The notes under the pieces were generated by a model. The model was given only the letters and a program-made list of their open reading frames with translations. It had not been told where the DNA came from and made no database searches. From Muricea muricata (lineage: Eukaryota; Cnidaria; Anthozoa; Malacalcyonacea; Plexauridae): a stretch of DNA of 64,000 nt. Numbering within the stretch: position 1 is the first letter of the stretch; each line of letters opens with the position of its first letter. The translations under genes and the position numbers were made by a program. Positions 55,856 to 64,000 of the stretch are shown piece after piece. The DNA lies in NCBI GenBank assembly GCA_963855995.1, contig OY979731.1:2753001-2817000 (forward strand), in the 5' to 3' direction.

Positions 55856-55940
55856 GCGGTAAAAACATCAGTGATCACTCTGCTCGCGGTCCACTTTTTG
55901 ATTGTCATATTATGCCGTCATACCGTGTATATAAACAGCG
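55856..55940 (+). CDS. PAN/EGF/FReD gene exon 1, signal peptide (probable, no in-frame ATG)
   Basis: Encodes AVKTSVITLLAVHFLIVILC then RHTVYINS, a classic leader, and ends in phase 1 at donor GTAAAA, matching the acceptor phase of the PAN exon. A TATA-like run lies at 55786-55797. The sequence reads ATGCGGTAA at 55854; one extra G would give an initiator directly in this frame. Confidence 0.55.
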
Positions 55941-58900
55941 GTAAAATATTATCTATTTGTTAATTTGATTAAGATATCAAACTCGTCTTGACGCGGGGAG
56001 TTTTACTAAATAGCTTGGTTGCTTGGCGACCTTCTCCCATGTTGAAATATAATACAAAATTTCTGAAATCTCTCCTTTTCTCAGCCAAATAAGAATAAGT
56101 GTAACTCAGTGAAAAATTTTAAAACAAATAATTCTATTTTAGGTGTGTCACGTTTGAACTTCCACATCATCGAAGAAAGCTCACAACCTGTTTACACGCT
56201 GTGTGGCTATCTTTGTGTAGTTCATCGTTTCTGTGTTGCGATCAACTACAAGGAAAAAGTTAATGGTAATGAACCAAACTGCCAGTTGACTAACACGACC
56301 GAACATAAATTTGACAAAAACGCAACAGCGAAGGACAAGGTTTGGACATTTCGAAAAGTAAACGCGGACAGAACCTTATTGGTAAGCACTCGTGATCGGT
56401 TAAACCTTATGGGAGGGGGGAGGGGGGGAGGGGGGGGGGAGGGGGGCATTATCTTACCATACTAAAATTTAGCAATACAAATTCTGAGTCAAATAAAGAA
56501 ACAATTGCAATAACCGAACACAGTCGCAAAAATGCATGTCGAACTGATGAAGGTCATAATTGATCCCAATTTTATGGGTAACATACGGGGACCAACCGAG
56601 TCCATTCTGTTGGAAGGAGTTTGTAGAAATATTTTCAAACTTTAGCTAAGATCACCGGCTTTTGAACAACTGGCCCCAGATATGTAGTTTGTCACAAAGA
56701 AATGTCTTTTCTTCCAGGCATCTTGCACAGGAGAAGTCAATGAATGTCGCAATGGCGGAACAATGATCTGGGATCCTGTTAAAAAATTCACCTGTTTGTG
56801 TAAAGACGAATTCGTAGGAGAGCGTTGTGAAGGTAAAATTCAATTCGATTGCTACGAAAAATGACGATGAAAAATGTCGTACGCATGCACCGATGCAATT
56901 GTTTTCCAAATGACCAAATTTGGGCCCGTTCTAGACGTCCCATTTCCGTCCCGTCGAATGCAATTCAAACAATAGATGATATCAATCCCTTATTTCAATA
57001 TCTGTTGTTTGAATTACATTCAAAATGCCTAGTCTAAAACGTTGCTGAATGGTCTGTCTTAGCTTCCGTCGCTAATTCGAAGAATTTATGATTTAATTTT
57101 CTAGCGTTTTAACTGACCTTCTAGCGATCTATGATTAAAAATATATAGTCTATTTCTTATTGACATACAATGACGTGCAAGGCAAATCTAAACTTGAAGT
57201 TGGCACTCCAAGCGAAGCTCGAATTTCTGGCGAATTATGATTAACATGTAATCGCATTGGCTCCTCGTAAAACTAAGGTTTAATTTCACTTGTGTTTAAA
57301 CTTTTGGGTTTTCAAGTGTTTGGCCACTAATTTTTAGCTATACTATCTGTATAAATTTAAGTGTTCCCAACTGACCAAAACTTCGCGAAAATAGAACAGG
57401 AGTGTGTGTATGGGGGGAGGGAGGTTATTGCCTCGGTAGTGATATCACTGGTGGGAAAATAACACACTCCCCCGGGTTGCTTGTTGTGAAAATATTAATT
57501 TAAAATATTAATTTGTCAATCAAATTGAATGTTAACCAATAGGAATTTAGCGTTGCGTACGGGACTAAGAAATACGAAATATCATTGTTTATTGCCGGCT
57601 ATTTAAAGCCGGTTTTTCACTAGGGGAATTTGTTCACGTGATGCGAAAACAGGAATTCACCAATGTAATTAGTTTGCTCGATTTTTTCAAAAGCTTGACT
57701 CTTTATCATTCTCATTATTTTACTAAATCAGGTTATGTTACAAAATCAGTGCAAGAGTTTTGCTATCTATTACGAGTAGACTGAATATTTTTGGTAATAA
57801 TTCCGTGTTCTCAGTACGCGAAATTAAATTTTAATCCAAGCCCTAAATCTAATCAAATCTTCAATCCGTCAAAGTTAAAACGTGACAAATAAAACGCTGG
57901 TTAGGATTAGGGTTTGGGTTAATTAGTTTAGTTTAACCTTTCTTGGAACCACAATATAAATAAATAAGTGCCTGCAAACAATGGCCCAAAGAGGAAATAT
58001 GCGAACGGGACAGTAACTACGTTAGGGCTTGGATTAAGATTTATAGTCGGCCGGCCAAGTTTTGAAATACATCGTTTGATGGCAACTTTGTGTTAGAAAA
58101 GTACATTCGCGATATTTGTCTTTGTATTGCTTGTGTGAGATAGGTTTGGGGTGTTACTAAGTCTAATTCGGGATTTGTATGGGAAAAATCGAGAGACTGT
58201 GGCTATCTACTATTAAATTGTATTACAGCAAAAAATGTAAAATTTTATATTAAACAATAGTAAAAACAACTGCTAGCATCAGAAAGAACAGGGAAAACTG
58301 CATATAAGACTCTTAAACCGTTTTTTTATTCTCCTAATAGTTCTCAAGTTATTTGTTCTCAAACACTCATTTTTAAGCTAGTTCCCAGTTTTTATAGCGC
58401 GATTTCGGGTCAATTTTCCCCTTTAAAACACAAATAACACGAAAACTATTTGAAGGATAAAAAAACTGTTTAAGAGTCTTATATGCAGGTTTTTGTGCTC
58501 TTTCTGATGATGCCAGTCGTTTTTTCTTATCGTTGAGCACGAAATTTCATATTTTTTACTGTAATACAATTTAATAGTAGATAGTCACAATCTCTCGATT
58601 TCCCCCACAAAAATCCCGAATCAGCCTTGGTAACAACCCAAACCTTGCTAACTAGACTATAACCTATATCTTTCCACTTGTTACCGGCTTCTAACACGAA
58701 GTTGCCATCAAGCTATTTTAGAAGCACTTTTTGATATCGTGGCCGGCCGACTATTATATGAGAACACGAAATTATTACCACATTTTTTGTCATTGTAGAT
58801 TTTATTTGGCTCAAAATTATTTCCTGAAAAATCGTGTGAAGAAATTTTATACTGTCTGTATAGATTTAAGTGTTCTAATCTGACCAAAACTTAGAGAACA

Positions 58901-60076
58901 TAGAACAGGGAGAGGGGTTATTGCTTGGTTGTGATATCACTGGTGGGGAAATAACACCCTTCCCCCCCCCCTCCCACTTGTTGCTTGTTGTGAAAATATT
59001 GTAAAAAGTTACTTCGTGCACAAAGCATCCTTAAACATTTACGCACATTGCTTATACATTTTCCAGGGAGGGAGTGCCTCTCAAGCCAACCTACACAGAA
59101 TTTCCATCGTTAGCAGGCAGTGTTTGGTTGAAACTAAAATTTCTGGACAGGAAAAAATGTTTTTCAGCCTGAACCTGGGCGGAATTTTGCAATGATCCCC
59201 TGAGGAAATCGTACACTAGTCGACTATGCCGTTTAAAGCCGGTTTTTCACTGGGAGAATTTGTGCACGTTATGCGAAAACAGGAATTTACCAATGTAATT
59301 AGTTTGCTCGATTTTTTCGAAAGCTCGGCTCTTTATCATCTCATTATTTTACTAAATCAGGTTATGGTTCCAAATCATTGCGAGAATTTTTGCCATGTAT
59401 CACGTGTGGATTGAAAACCATTTTTGTTGTTTTAGATTTATTCGGTTCAAAATTATTTCCTGGAAAGTCGTGTAAAGACATCTTAGCCAAATACACGTCC
59501 CCAGTCTCAGGAACTTATTGGATCAAGCTCTCTTCCAATAAAACCTTTCAAGTTTACTGCGACATGGAAACTCGCGGGGGAGGCTGGACCTTGGTTTACA
59601 GCTACACCTTTACAAACTACAGCAGTTTTAACTCAACTAGTAATGCCGTCACCCCCCGTCCAAACTGGCCTGTCTGGAGAGCTAACGTTCCAATTTCAAC
59701 CACCCCTCCACTCAGTGAGTCATCACTTGGGGCTGTTGACTGGAATGTCTGGAAGGACATTGGAAAGGATTTCATGGTCAAATCCAACATAAACGATTGG
59801 ATAGTTTGTCAACCAAGTGGCGGAAGTATAGTCACACATAAAGTAGGATCAATAAGCTGTCAAAACGTAAAGAACGTGGCGACAGCTTGTGGTGGTGTGG
59901 TTCCATATGAAATGATATGGTACAGGACTGGACCTTATATTATTGCTTCATCGCTTTATTATTACTTTGATGGAGACACCCGTTGGAACTGGCCAACCCA
60001 TGATCCTTGTGGGAAAGATGAACCAAATCACAAGAAAGGAGTGAGTAATCCTGGTGGACAAATCTATCTTCGTTAG
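55856..60076 (+). CDS. Secreted PAN/apple-EGF-fibrinogen-like protein, four exons
   Basis: Exons 55856-55940, 56143-56381, 56718-56832 and 59436-60076 join in phase to 359 codons plus stop. Domains in order: a hydrophobic leader (VKTSVITLLAVHFLIVILC), a PAN/apple domain with paired cysteines (CGYLC, CVAINY, NCQLTN), an EGF domain (CTGEVNECRNGGT ... FTCLCKDEFVGERCE), and a fibrinogen-like domain opening CKDILAKYTSPVSGTYWIKL and VYCDMETRGGGWTL and ending KGVSNPGGQIYLR. The later part departs from canonical fibrinogen and resembles a cnidarian FReD-like family found, to my recollection, in coral skeletal-matrix and mucus lectins. An extracellular adhesion, lectin or matrix role is inferred. The first exon has no in-frame ATG; the nearest is one base out of frame at 55854. 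Intron 3 carries a tandem duplication and nested transposons. Confidence 0.8.
56143..56381 (+). CDS. PAN/EGF/FReD gene exon 2, PAN/apple domain
   Basis: Acceptor TTTTAG, donor GTAAGC. Contains CGYLCVVHRFCVAINY and NCQLTNTTEHKF, followed by TAKDKVWTFRKV. Cysteine spacing fits an apple/PAN domain as found before EGF modules in cnidarian secreted proteins. Confidence 0.8.
56411..56446 (+). other. G-rich tract able to form a G-quadruplex
   Basis: 36 bases made only of G runs (3 to 10 long) separated by single A. It starts 30 bp after the exon 2 donor of the PAN/EGF/FReD gene and lies on the transcribed RNA strand. Confidence 0.8.
56718..56832 (+). CDS. PAN/EGF/FReD gene exon 3, EGF-like domain
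   Basis: One complete EGF module in one exon (phase 0 in, phase 1 out): six cysteines in ASCTGEVNECRNGGTM and FTCLCKDEFVGERCE. Acceptor TTCCAG, donor GTAAAA. Confidence 0.85.
57793..58779. mobile_element. GGTAATAATTCC-type MITE split by a nested element
   Basis: Ends in terminal inverted repeats GGTAATAATTCCGTGTTCTC / GAGAACACGAAATTATTACC. Internal sequence AATCCAAGCCCTAAATCTAA and GGGCTTGGATTAAGAT matches the 15.1-kb and 17.8-kb copies. Two unrelated insertions interrupt it, one near 57920-58020 and one at 58045-58752. Confidence 0.8.
58045..58752. mobile_element. AGTCGGCCGGCCA element, nested inside the MITE
   Basis: Perfect 13-bp terminal inverted repeats AGTCGGCCGGCCA / TGGCCGGCCGACT, with further inverted similarity inside (TTGATGGCAACTT, GTGTTAGAA; TACTATTAAATTGTATTACAG). 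About 708 bp with no coding capacity. Flanking TA on both sides suggests a TA target. Confidence 0.75.
58794..58842 (+). pseudogene. Truncated copy of the fibrinogen-like exon start
   Basis: Follows an intron-like acceptor and matches the first ~47 bp of exon 4 (TTATTTCCTG, then TCGTGTGA) but has in-frame stops and then breaks off into the next copy of the duplicated intron sequence. It is the remnant exon of the tandem duplication described at 57346-59430. Confidence 0.7.
59436..60076 (+). CDS. PAN/EGF/FReD gene exon 4, fibrinogen-like domain and stop
   Basis: Acceptor GTTTTAG; the terminal exon encodes about 212 residues, from DLFGSKLFPGKSCKDIL to GGQIYLR and a TAG stop. Good coding bias with a conserved GGGWTL and several cysteines. 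No intron divides it. Confidence 0.88.
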
Positions 60077-60532
60077 AAACAAAAACCGGAAGGTGGCTCC
60101 CAACACTTTTGAAAATTGTGAGAATTGCAGATTTGCGCCTAAAATTCTCCCAAATTATTATTTTTGGAGGACAAAGAATATCATAGTGATATCAAGAAGT
60201 AGTTAAAAATTTTTTTGAAAAATTTCACTTAACGGACGTTACTATGGCAACAATGACGTTGTCATGCAGCTACTTAAATTGCATATGACACGAACATTTG
60301 TATTTCACAATTATAGAATTCAGTCTTCGTGGGGTGATCATTGCAGTACAATTTATTTTTGAAAAACATGATGCTAAGGGGAATATTTGAACCCTTGTAT
60401 ACGTGGCCGAGAGAGCAAACTGCGCTAACCATGGGAACGAATTTGCACCAAAATGACGTCATAATGACGTCACTGCCTTTAACTTGAGCTAAATACAATC
60501 AATTAGTGGAGCCATTTAGGTTGCTTTTCGAA

Positions 60533-60538
60533 AATAAA
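60533..60538 (+). promoter_or_regulatory. Candidate poly(A) signal of the PAN/EGF/FReD gene
   Basis: AATAAA, 457 bp after the stop codon and the first canonical signal seen downstream of it. Confidence 0.35.
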
Positions 60539-61465
60539 TTACACTGTGACAAGCACTGCACAAATAATTCTACGATTTTAAAAAAAAGAACATTTCTTAT
60601 CATATGCACCTTAAGGTTTAGAATAATTTACCTTGAAAATAAGTTCGAAGGTCACCAACTTATTTTAAGTGAAATTATTTTTAAGCTTAAACAGCCGCAA
60701 ATCCGTTACTAGAAATGTTTCTAAATTTCCAGGTACTGCTTCACGTCACTATGATTTTTGGCCAAAAAAATGTCGTAATTATCCGGATTTCAGGCGCAAA
60801 TTTGCGATTTTAACTTTTTTCAAAAGTATAGAGAGCAAACACTTGTTTGAGAAGGCTAAAGAAATCAGAGGCTTTCGAAATTACGTGATGTAAAAATGAG
60901 GTGTCTGAAAAATAGATTATGAACCTTATGAAAGAGTGTCTCTGATATTCATCATGAAATTAATGAAAAAATTAACACAAACATCAGAAACGCAATGCAT
61001 TTCCAAGAATATCAATAGAATTTTCACAGTAAGTAGTTTCTCATCAGCCACCTTCAACAAGTGGTTGTGAATGTGCCCTTGTTTGATGTGTATAACACAT
61101 GTTGTAATATCCAGCATCAGTAAATTCTCAACACTCTCAGCTAAGAGCTGTGTTGATATAACTCAACACGGAAAATTTCACGCAAGTCATCTGTAAAAGT
61201 TTTTTATATTTTTCTGCTATATAATTGCATACAATTTCTTGTTTTTCTAATTTTCACGATGGCTGACGTAACTGGATATCAATGCAGAAAATGTTTTAAA
61301 TTTCTTTTATAATATAGCAGAATATATAAAACAACTTGAACAGAAGAGCGACTTATTAGCCAATGAGCGTTCAGAATTTACAAATGCTATATTGTAATTC
61401 TTTAATATAACACGCAAAGTAATGACAGCACAGATATAGTCTTAATTTTTAAAAGTTGTAGTCGC
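60539..61465. other. Intergenic stretch without a visible gene
   Basis: AT-rich sequence after the PAN/EGF/FReD gene. Short frames are present but none has recognisable domains or good codon use. Confidence 0.5.
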
Positions 61466-61664
61466 AGTATACAGGGAATGGTTAGTAGCACCACTCAAAT
61501 GATTTGTGTCCACGCATGTCGCGTTACTCATGTCATTACCATTATTCGACCACCACTCAATTGTATTTTCTGGCCAATAAGAACGCTGGACTGGCTGCTC
61601 ACAGCAAGTAAACAGCATAATAATAGAGCCCTAACTAGCACTACCCCATTCGCTATACTGTGTT
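61466..61664. mobile_element. ACAGTATAGAGAATG-type MITE, copy 4
   Basis: GCAGTATACAGGGAATGGTT at the left, CCCATTCGCTATACTGTGTT at the right; TTCTGGCCAATAAGAACGCT inside. Intergenic, downstream of the PAN/EGF/FReD gene. Confidence 0.8.
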
Positions 61665-61863
61665 ATTGTAATTTATGTAAATATAGTCATTTAATTAAAA
61701 GGCAGAATATATTTCGCACGAGTAAGGACTTTATATTAGGAGAGGAACTGGATAAAGTACATTTACGGACAGTTGCTTATGGGTTACAGTAAATTATGGG
61801 TTACATTATGCCGCAGTTGTTCCTGTCATAGGGTTAATTGGAATATAACGTAAGCATAGCAGG

Positions 61864-62318
61864 TTAAGGCAGTACACACGTAAAAATCTCACAACTTGTA
61901 ACAAGTCTGCAGACAAGCCGTCAACAAGATGTGTTCGCACTGCTTGTACCAAGTTGTCAACAAGTTGTTCCAAACTTGTTGACAACTTGTAACAAGCTTG
62001 ACGAAAATATCAGACTTGTTACAAGGTTGTTCTAACAGCTCTGATACAATCCTGTTGTAGCAAGTTTGTTACAAGATTGATAACACAAGGCTGTAACAAT
62101 ATTGTTATATCATGCTGTATCAGTCTTGTTGGAACAATCTTGTAACAGGTCTGATAGTCCCAACAAGCTTGTTACTATTTGTCAACAACTTGTTCCAAAC
62201 TTGTTCCAACAAATTCGGAACAAGCAGTGCGAATACATCTTGTCAACAACTTGTGAACAGACTTGTTACAACTTGTTTGCAGGTCTGTAGCAACTTGTGC
62301 GTTTTTACGTGTGTAGTT
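61864..62318. mobile_element. ACAACTTGTAACAAG-type palindromic element, full length
   Basis: Inverted ends ACACACGTAAAAA / TTTTTACGTGTGT; both arms rich in CAACTTGT/ACAAGTTG words that pair along ~210 bp each. About 455 bp, no coding capacity. Confidence 0.85.
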
Positions 62319-62734
62319 GACTGTGCCGGAGGGAATGCCGGCATGTGCATTTTACCGGAGTGCATTGCGGGCATCAACAAAATGATTGAATAAATGCGGG
62401 GAAAAAACCTAACACACAAACACAAAACAAGAAATAACCTCCTCTCTTACACTTGCCCTTCAACTATTTTGCTTTTTGAAACAATTCCGATCACAGTGCA
62501 TTCTGGTAAGGTGTGCATCCTCCATCTTTTTCGCAGTGGTCAACTGTAGCAGAGTCATTAGTTGACGTTCGCGATTGTGATTTACAAAATATTTGCAATT
62601 TCAATGGTTTGGTGATATTTCAATGCAGCAATGTATCTGATAGGACACATGCTGTCTGCTTGCATGTACTTCCATTTAATGCAATTCATTTGTGTATGTT
62701 ATTGTGCAGTTGTAACCGTTATTATCCCCGAGCC

Positions 62735-62769
62735 AACGGCGCGAAGCGCCGTTCCGGGCGTAAGCCCGG
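62735..62769 (+). other. Back-to-back GC-rich hairpins
   Basis: AACGGCGCGAAGCGCCGTT is followed at once by CCGGGCGTAAGCCCGG: two perfect stems with 3- and 4-base loops. GTAACC (62712) and GGTTAC (62775) close an outer stem. Very GC-rich compared with the surroundings. Confidence 0.7.
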
Positions 62770-62969
62770 GGCGAGGGTTACTAATTTCGCACTAGCGGAG
62801 TTCAAAGTCGTTGCTCGTGGTAGTTAGGTAGTAAGATTAGTATGTCATGACGTCATCCTCACTGATCTCAACAATATGGCGGACTATCATGAATGGCTAA
62901 CACTGCTTGGTCAGATTTAAAATTTATTGTTGATTGATTAATGACGAATTCAACTGACAGCAAATATCT

Positions 62970-63340
62970 AAGACCCCGTTCACACGATACCGGTATGTGA
63001 CTCTGCTGGTAAAAAATCATTACGTTTTCAACTGTTCACACGATACCAGTAGAGTTATATCGCGTTTTGGTATTGCGTTCACACGAAACCGGATCAATGT
63101 CGGATTTGAGTCTGTTTGTTTTTCTTATTTGAAGTTTGAGCCATTGCTGCTGACCATTTTTACTGCATGCCACGAAGATGTTCGATTTCCCGCCACTCAA
63201 TTAGTCGTATTAGCATTAACCGTAATGAAACACTTACGGTTAGGCGTTCACACGGTAGTCTGACGGTAGAATTTCACTATGGTTTCAAACTTTTACGGTA
63301 CGTATACCGTTTTCAAACTCTTACGGTCCTCTACGAAGAC
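62970..63340. mobile_element. CCCGTTCACACGATACCGG element
   Basis: AAGACCCCGTTCACACGATA and repeated GTTCACACGAtACC words at 63028 and 63080; a diverged mirrored end is near 63245-63335. Related to 36215-36432. Confidence 0.5.
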
Positions 63341-63785
63341 AGACCTCTACGAAGACAGCAGTATGAATGATGTAATTGATGTTCTCATTTATCAACTTTA
63401 TTAATTTTCCCATGCTTATCCACCTAAATTCGGTCAATTTTTACAATTTCACCACTTTGGGGTCAACATCTGAGACTTTAACAGGCTTTAACAAGTTTGA
63501 CACGTGAGAAACTAAAATTTGCTGAAAAGACCAACTTCTTTTTACTTTTTGAGAAAAAAAGCCAAAAAAGCCAAAAAATAGTTTCAAGCCAAATAAAATT
63601 TTTCGAAGCCAAACGTTATAAAAAGAAGCCAAATTCGAGTTATTTGGCTTTAAAAAAGCCAAACTGGCAACCCTGATAACAATTGCCGTGTTGCTATGAC
63701 AGCAACCTATGCAAGTACTTCATGTAATTCCCAAAATATAGTTAGTTAGTGGCGAGGGGTTGCTGCATGCATGTATTTCTACTAG

Positions 63786-64000
63786 TTCCTATTTGTATGT
63801 TTGCATGGTGATTTTGCATCAAAATCATTATTAACCACCTTGTGTAGCAATATTGTATCGCAACGGATTGTGTTGTGTTGTATCGCATTGTATCCATGTT
63901 ATTGGTATTATCATTTGCGGCAAAGGTTAATAAATAAATAAACAAATAAACTTAATGATATCAATTTTTCAAAATCTCTTTAAAACCGTTTTGTGGTTGT
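63786..64000 (+). repeat. Interspersed repeat, copy 2 (runs off the window)
   Basis: Starts CCTATTTGTATGTTTGCATG and follows the 7.98-kb copy base for base with few differences to the window end. Confidence 0.88.

Larger units (their letters stand above)
57346..59430 (+). repeat. Tandem duplication in intron 3 of the PAN/EGF/FReD gene
   Basis: Segment A (57346-57490) recurs at 58855-58995 and segment B (57595-57783) at 59222-59415, each clearly alignable but diverged. Order is A-B-[MITE]-broken exon-A'-B'-exon 4, so intron end plus exon start were duplicated in tandem and the first copy then degraded. Confidence 0.8.

Overview
The window is animal nuclear DNA, most likely from a cnidarian and probably an anthozoan. 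The reasons are an AT-rich background, short exons separated by introns of 0.1 to 6 kb, an intronless RING/TRAF-zinc-finger/kelch gene, a death-effector-domain protein, and a secreted PAN/EGF/fibrinogen-like protein of a type common in corals and anemones. Species identity is an inference. No bacterial or organellar gene organisation is seen.

Layout: positions 44951 down to 2091 on the minus strand are one housekeeping gene, CPSF3 (CPSF73, the endonuclease that cuts pre-mRNA 3' ends). I joined 26 exons by reading splice sites and phases; they give 646 codons and carry every metal ligand of the active site. Only the last ~30 residues are missing, and they probably lie before position 1. Two single-exon genes sit inside its introns: a death-effector-domain gene on the plus strand (3935-5083, intron 25) and a RING/TRAF/kelch gene on the minus strand (22951-24594, intron 10). 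Both look like signalling or innate-immunity proteins and neither shares exons with the host gene. The other introns are packed with palindromic non-autonomous DNA elements (MITEs), tRNA-derived SINEs and three tandem-repeat arrays: 33 bp in intron 23, 112 bp in intron 21, 54 bp in intron 3.

The CPSF3 start codon lies in a TISU-like motif close to CCAAT and E-box sequences. Upstream of it, 45.2-50.5 kb is a gene-free block of the same 112-bp satellite embedded in larger duplications. From 55.86 to 60.08 kb on the plus strand is a four-exon gene for a secreted protein (signal peptide, PAN/apple, EGF, fibrinogen-like). Its first exon lacks an in-frame ATG by what looks like one base, and its last intron contains a tandem duplication with a truncated exon copy and nested MITEs. 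From 60.1 kb to the end I see only repeats and AT-rich sequence.

The most interesting points are the two immune-like genes nested in CPSF3, a MITE whose arm has grown into a 33-bp minisatellite open in three frames, the hairpin-forming 112-bp satellite present at two loci, a paired filled/empty insertion site that also conserves a peptide, and the apparent start-codon lesion in the PAN/EGF/fibrinogen-like gene.
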